Part shown: positions 46,268 through 55,012 of the stretch, one piece after another | How the letters are laid out: each line of letters starts with the position of its first letter | Position numbering within the stretch: position 1 is the first letter of the stretch | Source: CAVXYG01 sp963706835 | GTDB taxonomy: Bacteria > Actinomycetota > Actinomycetes > S36-B12 > GCA-2699445 | Direction of reading: 5' to 3' | Length of the DNA stretch: 64,000 bases | Assembly: GCA_963706835.1 (NCBI GenBank) | Contig: CAVPOB010000017.1 | Span: 124,001 to 188,000, forward strand | Position numbers and translations under genes: made by a program | The notes under the pieces: generated by a model | Told to the model about the DNA's origin: nothing | Databases searched by the model: none | What the model saw: only the letters and a program-made list of their open reading frames with translations

Positions 46268-46514
46268 GAATCTGGGAGATGCGCAGCAGAATCGACTGCC
46301 GCAAGTGATCCGGGGCGGGCGAACAGGGGCAGGAGCGGCTCACCAGATCGCGAACAGCTTCCTCCAGCCCGTACTCGTGCAGGCAGTGGCCGCACTCCTC
46401 CAGGTGGCGGTGGATCGAGGCGGTCCTGCTTTCGTCCAGCTCATGGTGCAAGTACTCATAGACCTCGTCGAGGACCTCGGTGCAGTCGATCTCGCCGGGG
46501 TTGCCGCAGCTCAT
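46260..46514 (-). CDS. rsrA: Zinc anti-sigma factor RsrA
   Basis: 84 residues, with zinc/redox ligands at Cys11, His37, Cys41 and Cys44 (HRHLEECGHC), the same numbers as in Streptomyces RsrA. It binds SigR when reduced and releases it on thiol oxidation. ATGA overlap with sigR secures equal synthesis. Additional Cys occur at 3 and in the tail (SCPCSP). Confidence 0.92.
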   Translation of the reverse strand: MSCGNPGEIDCTEVLDEVYEYLHHELDESRTASIHRHLEECGHCLHEYGLEEAVRDLVSRSCPCSPAPDHLRQSILLRISQIRG

Positions 46515-47152
46515 GACGACGCTCCCCGCACCAGGCCGCGCTCTGCGGCGTAGTCGGCCAGATTGGCTCGCAGCTGCTTGCGCCCCCGATGCAGGCGCGA
46601 CATGACCGTGCCGACCGGAGTGCCCATGATCTCAGCGATCTCCTTGTAGGCGAAGCCCTCCACGTCGGCGTAGTACACCACCAGTCGGAAGTCCTCCGGC
46701 AACGCTGCCAGCGCATCCTTCACAGCGGAATCGGGCAACGCTTCGAGCGCCTCGACATCGGCCGGCCGCAGCCCCTGCGACGGGTTCTCCGACAGCCGGG
46801 CCATCTGATGGTCCTCGAACTCGTCGGTGCTGGTGTGCAGCGGCTGGCGCTGCTTCTTGCGGTAGGCGTTGATGTAGGTGTTGGTGAGGATGCGGAAGAG
46901 CCAGGCCTTGAGGTTGGTGCCCTCGGTGAACTGGTGGAAGGCCGCGAACGCCTTGCCGTAGGTCTCCTGGACCAGATCCTCGGCATCGGCGGGGTTGCGG
47001 GTCATCCGCAGAGCCGCCGAGTACAGCTGATCGAGCATCGGCAGAGCGTCACGCTCGAACCGCTCGCGCCGCTGCTGGTCGGTCTCCGCGGCCTGGCCCG
47101 GGGCGCTGTCGGCCCGGTGGGGCCGCCCGCGCTGGGTGCTCTGGTCGGTCAC
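46511..47152 (-). CDS. sigR: Redox-responsive ECF sigma factor SigR/SigH
   Basis: A 213-residue ECF sigma. Region 2: AALRMTRNPADAEDLVQETYGKA and WLFRILTNTYINAYRKK; region 4: LPEDFRLVVYYADVEGFAYKEIAEIM and GTVMSRLHRGRKQL. The chosen start is the GTG at 47152, with GGAG seven bases upstream; longer starts exist (47158). It is bound by RsrA and directs the thiol-oxidative stress regulon. A SigR-type promoter precedes it (47273-47299). Confidence 0.93.
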   Translation of the reverse strand: MTDQSTQRGRPHRADSAPGQAAETDQQRRERFERDALPMLDQLYSAALRMTRNPADAEDLVQETYGKAFAAFHQFTEGTNLKAWLFRILTNTYINAYRKKQRQPLHTSTDEFEDHQMARLSENPSQGLRPADVEALEALPDSAVKDALAALPEDFRLVVYYADVEGFAYKEIAEIMGTPVGTVMSRLHRGRKQLRANLADYAAERGLVRGASS

Positions 47153-47270
47153 GGCCACGCTCCAAGTTCGCCAGGTCAATGGGGATGCCGGTACTGGCAG
47201 CATCCCACGAACCGGCGCATCGCAAACATCCAAGACCACGCCCGACTCCTGTTCAATCGCTACAGCCGCG

Positions 47271-47990
47271 TCAACGCGCCAGCAGCGGACCAGTATTCCC
47301 ATCGCGCAGAACGGTGTGCCGGGCGGACTCCAGCAGCACCAGCCGGGCCTCGGAATCGGTGATGGTCGCCCGGGCGGGCAAGGCGAAGTTGTGGTCCAGG
47401 AACGGAATGCCGACGGTCAGCACCCGCTGGCCGTGCTCGGAGACGGCAACTGCGATATCGGCCGGCCCACCGAGCTTGTCCTCCGTGCCCTGGACCACGG
47501 TCACGGGCACGACCTCGGCCGCCGCCGCCAGCTCCGCCGCACGATCCTCATCGGCGTGACGTCCGAACAGCGGGAACGCCAGTACCAGAATGGAAGAGGG
47601 ACTGACCTGCCGCGCGGTCCGGCAGGCCACCCGGGCCCCGACCCCACGGCCCCCCACGGCCAACCGCCGCAGTCCGACGCCGCCGCGCCGCAGATCGGCC
47701 ACCATCTCCAGCCATGCCTGATCCAGCTGCGTGATCGGCGGCGCGGCGCCCTCGCCCGCCAGGCTCCAGGGCTGCTCCACCAGGACGACCTCGATGCCGA
47801 ACGGCGGAAGGCCGGCGGCCAGCGTGATGAGGTCGGGCGAGGCGATGCCGGTGGAGGAATGGCCCAGCAGCAGCGACGCCCGCGGAACACCGCTCGGCAC
47901 CGCGAAGATGTGGCAACGGCCACGACCGACGGTGGTATCGACGTCGTCCACCCGGGTGGGCGTCGGCGACTTCCTGGCGATCGCGGGCAC
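47271..47990 (-). CDS. Alpha/beta hydrolase-like protein
   Basis: A 239-residue alpha/beta-fold protein. LLLGHSSTGIASPD is near the start, VGGRGVGARVACRTA is a modified nucleophile elbow without the usual GxSxG Ser (Gly-Arg-Gly-Val-Gly), and the C-terminal FLDHNFALPARAT may supply the His. It resembles the Tex30/KANL3-type hydrolase group. With the Ser replaced by Val or Gly in the elbow, activity is doubtful. The last codons overlap the sigR promoter. Confidence 0.7.
   Translation of the reverse strand: MPAIARKSPTPTRVDDVDTTVGRGRCHIFAVPSGVPRASLLLGHSSTGIASPDLITLAAGLPPFGIEVVLVEQPWSLAGEGAAPPITQLDQAWLEMVADLRRGGVGLRRLAVGGRGVGARVACRTARQVSPSSILVLAFPLFGRHADEDRAAELAAAAEVVPVTVVQGTEDKLGGPADIAVAVSEHGQRVLTVGIPFLDHNFALPARATITDSEARLVLLESARHTVLRDGNTGPLLAR
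47273..47299 (-). promoter_or_regulatory. SigR-type autoregulatory promoter
   Basis: On the minus strand GGAAT (47295-47299), 19 bp spacer, GTT (47273-47275): the SigR consensus GGAAT-N18-19-GTT. Transcription would start near 47265, giving a leader of about 110 nt before sigR. It lies inside the end of the preceding hydrolase gene. Confidence 0.7.
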
Positions 47991-48041
47991 CCCGCCATCC
48001 TGTCGCCGAAGTCCCGCTGAGACAACGCGACGAACCGGGCG

Positions 48042-48785
48042 CTACTGCTCCGCGGGCATCGGATCCAGCAGATGGGCGCCGTTGTTGCGCACGTTGTTGA
48101 CGGCCGTGGTGACCGGGTAGGCCGTCAAGTCCTCGGCGGTGTGCGCCGTCAGCGCCGCGGTGACGGCTTCACGGTCGGCGGATGGGTCGAGCCAGTCCTG
48201 CCAGACCGCCTCAGGCAACGGCAGCGGCATGCGGTCGTGGATCCGTCCGACCGCATCGCTGGCCGTCGTGGTCAGGATGGTGACGGTCATCAGCCAGGGA
48301 GCCTCCTGGCCAGCCGACGAATCCCGCCAGAACTCGTACAACCCAGCCAGGGCGAGTGACCGGCCATCAGCGGAGTGGATGAAGAAGGGCTGCTTCAACG
48401 GCTTCCCCGAGCGACCCACCGGGGTGGGCGGATCGTGCGACTCGTACCACTCGTAGAACCCCTCGGCTGGCACCAGACAGCGCCGCTTGGCGAAGGCGCG
48501 CCGGAAAGCGGGCTTGTCGGCGGCGGTCTCGACGCGGGCGTTGATGAGCCGCGAACCGATGCCGGGATCCTTGGCCCAGGATGGCACCAAGCCCCATTTG
48601 GCGATCGCCAGACTACGGCGCGGTTGCGGATGGTCGCCATCCGCGGCGCGCTCGGCCACGATATAGACCCGCTTGGTCGGAGCCACGTTGTAGTCGGCCG
48701 GCAAGTCCTCCTGCGGCACATCCTCGATCGCGAACTCCTCCACCAGGCTGGCCTTGTCCTTGGCCCTGGCGTATCGACCGCACAT
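48042..48785 (-). CDS. SRAP-domain protein (YedK/HMCES family)
   Basis: A 247-residue protein. Catalytic Cys2 (MCGRYARA), DYNVAPTKR, INARVETAADKPAFRRAF (active-site Asn), EGFYEWYE (Glu) and GRIHDRMPLPL (His) are all in place. SRAP proteins form a protective crosslink to abasic sites in single-stranded DNA. It probably belongs to an SOS-type response, although no LexA box was found. Starts at ATG 48785. Confidence 0.95.
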   Translation of the reverse strand: MCGRYARAKDKASLVEEFAIEDVPQEDLPADYNVAPTKRVYIVAERAADGDHPQPRRSLAIAKWGLVPSWAKDPGIGSRLINARVETAADKPAFRRAFAKRRCLVPAEGFYEWYESHDPPTPVGRSGKPLKQPFFIHSADGRSLALAGLYEFWRDSSAGQEAPWLMTVTILTTTASDAVGRIHDRMPLPLPEAVWQDWLDPSADREAVTAALTAHTAEDLTAYPVTTAVNNVRNNGAHLLDPMPAEQ

Positions 48786-48827
48786 GCTCCCAGGTTGTCA
48801 CGCGGGGACCCGCCCCGCACGGACCAG

Positions 48828-49019
48828 TCAGTGGTAGGCGATGAACTTCAGTTCTGCCTGCTGCTGGCCGTCAAGCGGTGCCGACGTGGCGCACGCCTTG
48901 GGCAGCAACCAGCGCAGCAGACGCGGTCGGCGGTCGATGACGGCCTCTTCGGCAGTCGTGGCCTCGGAGCTGGTCCGGGGCTGGGGCAGGTGCAAGCTGC
49001 TCGGTTCTGGCTGGATCAT
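48828..49019 (-). CDS. Small conserved-looking ORF
   Basis: 63 residues from ATG 49019, with GGAGG eight bases upstream (start chosen for this; the frame opens at 49049). The ORF ends with DGQQQAELKFIAYH and has one Cys and a basic core (RRPRLLRWLLPKAC). It has a strong promoter (49099-49127). The function is unknown. Confidence 0.55.
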   Translation of the reverse strand: MIQPEPSSLHLPQPRTSSEATTAEEAVIDRRPRLLRWLLPKACATSAPLDGQQQAELKFIAYH

Positions 49020-49098
49020 TCCTCGACCCTCCTTCCTGCTGTTCGACATCCGGTCCTCCGTTCGACTACGTCAAGCGGGCCTGGATGCCCTCACGACA

Positions 49099-49127
49099 AG
49101 ATTACGTTAACAAAAGGTGAACAGCAA
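49099..49127 (-). promoter_or_regulatory. Strong sigma70-type promoter
   Basis: Minus strand: TTGCTG (49122-49127), 17 bp, TAATCT (49099-49104). The spacer is AT-rich and contains GTTAAC. It points at the small ORF ending at 48828, 80 bp downstream. Confidence 0.65.
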
Positions 49128-49543
49128 ACGAATCTGCGTTGTATGAAATGTCGCGGCGCGTTCACGGCTACGCTTCGGCGCCGTCACGACTTGGTCGCAT
49201 CTCGACCCTTCCACCACGTGGCCGAGGGGTGCGCACTCCGTCTTGCATCGGGCCCACACACGCTGGCGTGGACACGTCGCCGGGGACGCGCGCCGGGCAG
49301 GGCACTGGAGTTACTCGACGGTAGGCCGGCTCATCGCGATCCAGCACCCCACGGCAGTAGGCCCTCCGCGGGAATGGGGGATTCGCGGCTCGTCTGGGCG
49401 GGGACGGAACTGCGCTTCCTGCAGGTGTCCCATGCCCCGTAGGGGCGGCTGAGAGGCCACTCCACCGGGAGGGCGACTGTGCACCGGTCGTACGGGTGCG
49501 AACCCTCGGGCGGTGCCCTGAGAGCACCCCCGGGAGGCAGTGG
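49128..49543. other. Spacer without a supported gene
   Basis: About 400 bp between the promoter at 49127 and the paired-box element. Short ORFs exist on both strands, but none looks conserved. At 49480-49510, TGCACCGG and CGGGTGCG look like a decayed element unit. Confidence 0.4.
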
Positions 49544-49769
49544 TGCACCCGTTGCCGGGGTTTGCACCCGGGACGGGGGCTGATAGCGCCTCCAGGGCGG
49601 CAAAGGTGCACCCGGCGTGGGGGTTTGCACCCGGGACGGGGGCTCTGGGCTCCGATCGGAGCGATTCCGCCCCCGCGCCGGGTGCAAACCCCCGAACCAG
49701 GTGCAGCCCAGCCCCGGAATCCGACCCTTTCCGCCCCCATACCGGGTGCAGACCCCCGAACCGGGTGCA
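49544..49769. repeat. Paired-box inverted repeat element, copy 3
   Basis: TGCACCCG at 49544, 49563, 49607 and 49626; CGGGTGCA at 49679, CAGGTGCA at 49698 (one mismatch), CGGGTGCA at 49743 and 49762. Spacings are 19 bp within a pair and 63-64 bp between pairs, with a 45 bp centre. It lies between the small-ORF promoter and citE-like gene 3' end. Confidence 0.9.
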
Positions 49770-49932
49770 GACCTGGCCCGCACACCGGACACTCCAGCCC
49801 TGCACCGCAACTTCGGCTCATCGGCCGACTGATCAGCGCGCCCAGCGCTCGAGCGCCGCCGACGCGAGAGCAGACGCTCGCTCGCCGCGCTGCAGCGTCG
49901 GGCCTGGTCCAGACCCCGGCCGACTCGCGACC

Positions 49933-50913
49933 CTAGGCCGACGGCGGCTCGAAGGTCTTGGTGCGCGCCATACCGGCGGCGCGGCCCTTGCCCGCGATCA
50001 CCAGCGCCATCTTCCTCGAAGCCTCATCGATCATCTCGTCGCCGAGCATCACCGCGCCCTTGGCGCCACCCTCGGCCGAGGTGAAGTAGGCGTAGGCGTC
50101 GAGGATGAGCTCGGCGTGGTCGTAGTCCTCCTGCTTGGGCGAGTAGACGTCATTGGCGGCGTCCACCTGCCCCGGGTGCAGCACCCACTTGCCGTCGAAG
50201 CCCAGGGCGGCGCTGCGCTCGGCCACCCGGCGGTACCCCTCGACGTCGCGGATCTGCAGGTACGGCCCGTCGATGGCCTGCTTGTCGTGGGCGCGGGCCG
50301 CCATGAGGATGCGCATGAGGATGTAGTGGTAGGCGTCGCCCTCGGAGTACCCCGGGGGCTGCTCGCCGACGACCAGCGACTTCATGTTGATGGACGCCAT
50401 GAAGTCGGCCGGCCCGAAGATGATCGTTTCGACGCGGGGGGACGCTGCTGCGATGCCGTCCACATTCACCAGGCCCAGCGCATTCTCGATCTGCGCCTCG
50501 ATCCCGATCCGACCGACCTCGAAGCCCATCGTCTTCTCGATCTGGGTCAGCGTCATGTCCAGCCAGTGGACCTGTTCAGGGGTCTGCACCTTCGGCAGCA
50601 TGATGCAGTCCAGGTTGGGGCCGGCCCCCTCCACGACCTCGGCGACGTCGCGGTAGGTCCACTGCGTGGTGAGGTCGTTCACGCGCACCGTGCGGACCTT
50701 GCCCTCATAGCCGCCCTCGTTCAGCGCCGCCACGACGTTCTTTCGGGCGTCCTCTTTGGCGATCGGGGCGACGGAGTCCTCGAGATCCATGAAGATCTGG
50801 TCGGCGGGCAAGCCGCGCGCCTTGTCCAGCATCTTCGGGCTCGAACCCGGCACCGCGAGGTTCGAGCGGCGGGAGCGCAGTTCCCGGGTTGGGCTGGTGG
50901 CGACCTCTGTCAT
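49933..50913 (-). CDS. CitE/HpcH-type CoA-ester lyase
   Basis: A 326-residue HpcH/HpaI aldolase-fold enzyme: LAVPGSSPKMLDKARGL, FMDLEDSVAPIAKEDAR, MLPKVQTPEQVHWLD, GIEAQIENALGLVN (metal Glu), ASPRVETIIFGPADFMAS (metal Asp). It resembles L-malyl-CoA or beta-methylmalyl-CoA lyase. The ATG at 50913 has GGAAGG upstream; the longer frame to 51033 is not needed. The substrate is inferred as a C4-C5 CoA ester. Confidence 0.87.
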   Translation of the reverse strand: MTEVATSPTRELRSRRSNLAVPGSSPKMLDKARGLPADQIFMDLEDSVAPIAKEDARKNVVAALNEGGYEGKVRTVRVNDLTTQWTYRDVAEVVEGAGPNLDCIMLPKVQTPEQVHWLDMTLTQIEKTMGFEVGRIGIEAQIENALGLVNVDGIAAASPRVETIIFGPADFMASINMKSLVVGEQPPGYSEGDAYHYILMRILMAARAHDKQAIDGPYLQIRDVEGYRRVAERSAALGFDGKWVLHPGQVDAANDVYSPKQEDYDHAELILDAYAYFTSAEGGAKGAVMLGDEMIDEASRKMALVIAGKGRAAGMARTKTFEPPSA

Positions 50914-51013
50914 TGCTGGACCTTCCGCAGTTTCGACGACCGGGCAGAATCGCCCGCGAGTTTGTCTCCACGGTAGGCACCGCCCCCGGCGGCATCGACG
51001 ACCGGGGTCGGCC

Positions 51014-51925
51014 TCATCCCGGTGGATCGGCAACGGGAACGGGCAGATCGGCGGCGCGGATCACCACGATGAGGCCCAACAGGATCAACCCGAGCGCCGG
51101 CAGCACGGCCAAGGGAGGGACCAGTCCGAGCCACGCCGCCGCGATGATGACCGCACCGGGCAGTTCGAACAGGATGGCCAGGCTGGTCACGGTTGCCGAG
51201 ACCGACCCCAGGACCCGATTGATCAAGGTGTGGCCGAGGAGCTGGGCCACCACGGTGAGCGCGATGATGAGCCACCAATCGCGCGCGGCGTAGCCCGACA
51301 GCGACGCACCGGCCACCAGAGCGATCGGCAGCAGCACGACCGCGGCGGTGCCGTATCCGATCGCCGTGTAGACCGCGGTCGGCAGGTGCCGGCGAGCCGC
51401 CTCACCCACCGAGACGTAGCCGGCGGCGAGCATGGCGCCCAGCAGCGCGAGTCCGTCGCCGAGCAGGGAGGCCGGATCCAGCGCGAAGTCGATCCCGGTG
51501 AGCAGCAGCACCCCGCTCAGCGAGATCGCGATCCCGACCCAGACCCATCGCGACACGGAGGCGCCGCGCGCCCGCGCCAGCATGGCGGCCCACACCGGCT
51601 GAGTGGCGACCAGCGCGGTGGACGATGCCACTGAGGTGTAGCGCAGGGACGGGATCCAGGCCGCGAAGTGCAGCGCGAGCAGGACCCCCCCGCCGAGCGC
51701 TGCGACGAGCGCCGGGCGCGGTACGACCGGGCGGGTGCGCCGTATCGCCAGCCATGCCGCCGTCGCCGCCGTCCCGAGGAAGCACCGCCAGAACGCGATG
51801 GCCAGGGCCGGCGCCGCGCAGGCCGCGATGATGGGCGCCGAGGTCGACACGGCCAGCACCGCCACGCCGAGCAGCAGCGCGTCGGGGGCCGACGGGACCG
51901 TCACCGCCGGGCGAGTCTGCGACAC
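51014..51925 (-). CDS. EamA/DMT-family permease
   Basis: A 303-residue membrane protein with ten hydrophobic segments in two EamA repeats (1-145 and 150-290). Helix AFWRCFLGTAATAAWLA and later VVAQLLGHTLINRVLGSV are typical. Such permeases export metabolites such as amino acids; the substrate is unknown. It ends 100 bp from the citE-like gene start. Confidence 0.88.
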   Translation of the reverse strand: MSQTRPAVTVPSAPDALLLGVAVLAVSTSAPIIAACAAPALAIAFWRCFLGTAATAAWLAIRRTRPVVPRPALVAALGGGVLLALHFAAWIPSLRYTSVASSTALVATQPVWAAMLARARGASVSRWVWVGIAISLSGVLLLTGIDFALDPASLLGDGLALLGAMLAAGYVSVGEAARRHLPTAVYTAIGYGTAAVVLLPIALVAGASLSGYAARDWWLIIALTVVAQLLGHTLINRVLGSVSATVTSLAILFELPGAVIIAAAWLGLVPPLAVLPALGLILLGLIVVIRAADLPVPVADPPG

Positions 51926-52007
51926 GCGATCATGGTGACAGCACGCCGACGCGCTTCACTTCTCGGCGCTCGCCCAACCCGCACGCGTTGCTCGGTAGGC
52001 TCGCCCC

Positions 52008-53297
52008 GTGACGACCGGCGCCCCCTCCCGGGTCTACCTCGCCCGCCTGGCGGGCGCGCTGGCGTTCGACCCCAACGGCGATCAGGTGGGCAAGATCCGA
52101 GACGTTGTCCTCACCGCTCGCATCGCGAAACCGCCGCGCGTGGTCGGCCTGGTGATCGAGGTCAGCAACAAGCGCAGCATCTTCCTGCCGATCGGCAGGG
52201 TGACCTCCTTCGACGCCGGGGCGATCGTGGTGACCGGCGTGGTGAACATGCGTCGCTTCCAGCGTCGGCAGACCGAGCACTTGGTCATGGCGGAACTGCT
52301 CGACCGTCACGTGCGGGTGACCGGTGACGACCGCATCCCGGAGGGTGAGACCACCACGGTCATCGACATCGGCGTCGCCCAGAACCGTTCCCGGGACTGG
52401 GAGATCGACCGGGTGTACGTGCGCCGGCCCGGCAAGACGCTGCGGCGGCGCGGAGAGTCCTATGTGGTCCGCTGGGGCCAGGTCCGGGGCCTGCTGGAAG
52501 CCGCTCCCGACCAGGGGGCCGATGCGCTGCTGGCCAGTTGGGAGCGATTGAAGCCCGCCGACATCGCCAACTCGCTGCAGGGGTTGTCGCAGGACCGCCG
52601 GCTGCAGGCCGCCCGGGCGCTGCCCGATGAGCGCCTCGCCGACGTCATGGAGGAGTTGCCCGACGAGGTGCGGGTGGACATCCTGGGCCAACTCGAGGTG
52701 GAGCGCGCCGCCGACATCCTGGAGGACATGCAGCCAGACGACGCCGCCGACCTCGTCGGCGACCTCGACCACGACACCGCCTCGCACCTGCTGGAGCGGA
52801 TGGAGCCGGAAGAGGCCGAGGAGCTGCGCAGGCTGATGGCCTATGCCGAGGACACCGCCGGTGGCATGATGACGACCGGCCCCGTCATCGTCGGGCACGA
52901 CAGCACGGTGGCCGAGGCGCTGGCCCGCATCTCCAATCGTGACCTGTCGCCGCCCCTGGCAACCCAGGTCTATGTGGTGCGGCCGCCGCTGGAGACCCCC
53001 ACCGGCAAGCTCCTGGGCACGGCCCATTTCCAGCGGTTGCTCCGGGAACCGCCCGCCACCCTGGTCTCGGCGGTCGTCGACACCGAACTCGCACCCATCA
53101 CCGAGGAGACGCCGCTGGCGGATGTGGCCCGCTACTTCGCGACGTACAACCTGGCAGCAGCACCGGTGGTCGATGTCGGCGGGCACCTGGTGGGCGCAGT
53201 CACCGTTGACGACGTGATCGATCACATGCTGCCCGAGGATTGGCGCGAACTGGTGGCCGACCGGGCCGCTCACCGATCTGCGGGGGGCATGCGATGA
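52008..53297 (+). CDS. MgtE-N/CBS cytoplasmic protein without a transport domain
   Basis: A 429-residue protein: a PRC-barrel-like N-domain (about 1-150, GDQVGKIRDVVLTARI), a superhelical MgtE-N domain (about 165-290, LPDERLADVMEELPDEVRVDIL) and two CBS motifs (MTTGPVIVGHDSTVAEAL; APITEETPLADVARYF). No membrane helices, so it is not a magnesium channel but could sense Mg2+ or nucleotides. Leaderless start (TAGGCT six nt before the GTG). It overlaps the DUF1003 gene. Confidence 0.87.
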   Translation: MTTGAPSRVYLARLAGALAFDPNGDQVGKIRDVVLTARIAKPPRVVGLVIEVSNKRSIFLPIGRVTSFDAGAIVVTGVVNMRRFQRRQTEHLVMAELLDRHVRVTGDDRIPEGETTTVIDIGVAQNRSRDWEIDRVYVRRPGKTLRRRGESYVVRWGQVRGLLEAAPDQGADALLASWERLKPADIANSLQGLSQDRRLQAARALPDERLADVMEELPDEVRVDILGQLEVERAADILEDMQPDDAADLVGDLDHDTASHLLERMEPEEAEELRRLMAYAEDTAGGMMTTGPVIVGHDSTVAEALARISNRDLSPPLATQVYVVRPPLETPTGKLLGTAHFQRLLREPPATLVSAVVDTELAPITEETPLADVARYFATYNLAAAPVVDVGGHLVGAVTVDDVIDHMLPEDWRELVADRAAHRSAGGMR

Positions 53298-53809
53298 GTG
53301 CTCATCGGCCTCGTCCGGGCCGCCGACGCAGCGGGTTGGACCAGCCGTTGGACCGCAGCCGGGGACCCCGTCTGGTCATCGACCCGGACACCTTCGGCCG
53401 CATCTCTGAGCGCATCGCCCGCTACATCGGCTCCTGGTCGTTCATCGCCTGGATGACGGTGGCGATCGTCGCCTGGATCACGTGGAACTCCGTGGCTCCG
53501 GAGTCGCTGCAGCCGGACCCGTTTCCCTTCATCTTCCTGACGCTGCTGCTCTCGCTGCAGGCGTCCTACGCCGCGCCGCTGATCCTGCTGGCCCAGAACC
53601 GGCAGTCCGATCGCGACCGGGTGCAGTACGCCGAGGACCGCAACCGCACCGATCGGCTCATCGCCGACACCGAGTACCTGGCCCGCGAGCTGGCGGCGCT
53701 GCGGGTCGCCATCGGGGATGTCGCGACGCGCGACTTCCTCCGCTCAGAGTTGCGCGACCTGTTGGAAGACCTCGAGCGCGAGCCCCGCTCCAGGCCCGAG
53801 GAGGACTGA
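53294..53809 (+). CDS. DUF1003 membrane protein
   Basis: A 171-residue protein with two helices (WSFIAWMTVAIVAWITWNSV; PFIFLTLLLSLQASYAAPLILL) and NRQSDRDRVQYAEDRNRTD, the DUF1003 signature. It is linked to the MgtE-N protein by an ATGA overlap, and this pairing recurs in actinobacteria; the pair may share a role in cation handling, which is inferred. Confidence 0.87.
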   Translation: MSAHRPRPGRRRSGLDQPLDRSRGPRLVIDPDTFGRISERIARYIGSWSFIAWMTVAIVAWITWNSVAPESLQPDPFPFIFLTLLLSLQASYAAPLILLAQNRQSDRDRVQYAEDRNRTDRLIADTEYLARELAALRVAIGDVATRDFLRSELRDLLEDLEREPRSRPEED

Positions 53810-53859
53810 ACCCGGCGGCGCGATTGGGCGGGGCGGCACCGGCGACTTAGCATCGGGGT

Positions 53860-55002
53860 ATGACTCCCACCCCTGAGAAGGACGCGATCACGGCCGCCCT
53901 CGCGACGGTCGAGGACCCCGAGATCCGCCGCCCGATCACCGACCTGGGCATGGTGAAGGACATCGCGATCGCGCCAGACGGCACGGTCACGGTGGGCGTG
54001 TTCCTGACCGTCGCCGGCTGCCCGATGCGCACCGAGATCACCGAACGGGTCACCCGCGCGGTATCGGAGGTGGCCGGGGTGGCCGGGGTTGCCGTCGAGT
54101 TGGATGTCATGTCCGATGCCCAGCGCGAAGCCCTGCGCACCAAGCTGCGGGGCCCGGCGCCCGAGATTCCCTTCGCGAAGCCCGGCTCGCTGACCCGGGT
54201 CATCGCGGTGGCCTCCGGCAAGGGCGGCGTGGGCAAGTCATCGGTCACGGTGAACCTCGCCGCCGCCATCGCGGCGCGGGGCCAGAAGGTGGGCCTGGTG
54301 GACGCCGACATCTACGGCCACTCCATCCCCCGCATGCTGGGCCTGCAGCACCCGCCGACCATGGTCGAGGGCATGATCATGCCGCCCCAGGCCCACGGCG
54401 TCGCGGCGATCTCCATGCTGCCGTTCAAGCCGGGCGGTGTGGCCGAGCCGGTGGCGTTCCGGGGCCCCATGCTGCACCGCGCTTTGGAACAGTTCCTCGC
54501 CGACGTGTGGTGGGGCGATCTGGATGTCCTGCTGCTGGATCTGCCGCCCGGCACCGGCGATGTCGCCATGTCCACCGCGCAGTTGCTGCCCAGCGCCGAA
54601 CTGCTGGTCGTGACGACGCCGCAGGCCGCCGCCGCCGAGGTCGCCGTGCGCGCCGGCATGCTCGGCAAGCACACCCACCAGCGGGTGATCGGCGTGGTGG
54701 AGAACATGTCGAGCTTCCCCTGCCCGCACTGCGGGGAGCCCATCGACCTGTTCGGCGTCGGGGGCGGCGCACTGGTGTCGGAGCGCCTCACCGCCGAGCT
54801 GGAGACCAAGGTGCCGCTGCTGGGCCGGATCCCGTTCGACGTGCGCCTGCGCGAGGGCGGGGACGCCGGTCGGCCGCTGGTGCTCCACGACCCGGACTCG
54901 CCTGCTGCCGCCGCGCTGCTGGGGTTGGCCGATCGGCTGGTGCAGCGGCCCCGCGGACTGGTCGGGATGAGCCTGGGTGTGACGCCGGCCGGCCGCGGCT
55001 AG
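53860..55002 (+). CDS. mrp: Mrp/NBP35 iron-sulfur carrier ATPase
   Basis: A 380-residue ATPase with an N-terminal DUF59 domain (about 1-90), then the deviant Walker A SGKGGVGKSS, VDADIYGHS, LLLDLPPGTGD, and CPHCGEPIDLFG with the C-x2-C that binds Fe-S at the dimer interface. It delivers Fe-S clusters. Leaderless start: TAGCAT six nt before ATG 53860. Confidence 0.93.
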   Translation: MTPTPEKDAITAALATVEDPEIRRPITDLGMVKDIAIAPDGTVTVGVFLTVAGCPMRTEITERVTRAVSEVAGVAGVAVELDVMSDAQREALRTKLRGPAPEIPFAKPGSLTRVIAVASGKGGVGKSSVTVNLAAAIAARGQKVGLVDADIYGHSIPRMLGLQHPPTMVEGMIMPPQAHGVAAISMLPFKPGGVAEPVAFRGPMLHRALEQFLADVWWGDLDVLLLDLPPGTGDVAMSTAQLLPSAELLVVTTPQAAAAEVAVRAGMLGKHTHQRVIGVVENMSSFPCPHCGEPIDLFGVGGGALVSERLTAELETKVPLLGRIPFDVRLREGGDAGRPLVLHDPDSPAAAALLGLADRLVQRPRGLVGMSLGVTPAGRG

Positions 55003-55012
55003 CGAGCCCCGC

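Noticed and set aside
49139..49324. 61-codon ORF (MYEMSRRVHGYASAPSRLGR...)
   Set aside because: No recognisable start signal, no conserved-looking segment and a composition of Arg, Gly and Pro typical of random GC-rich frames.
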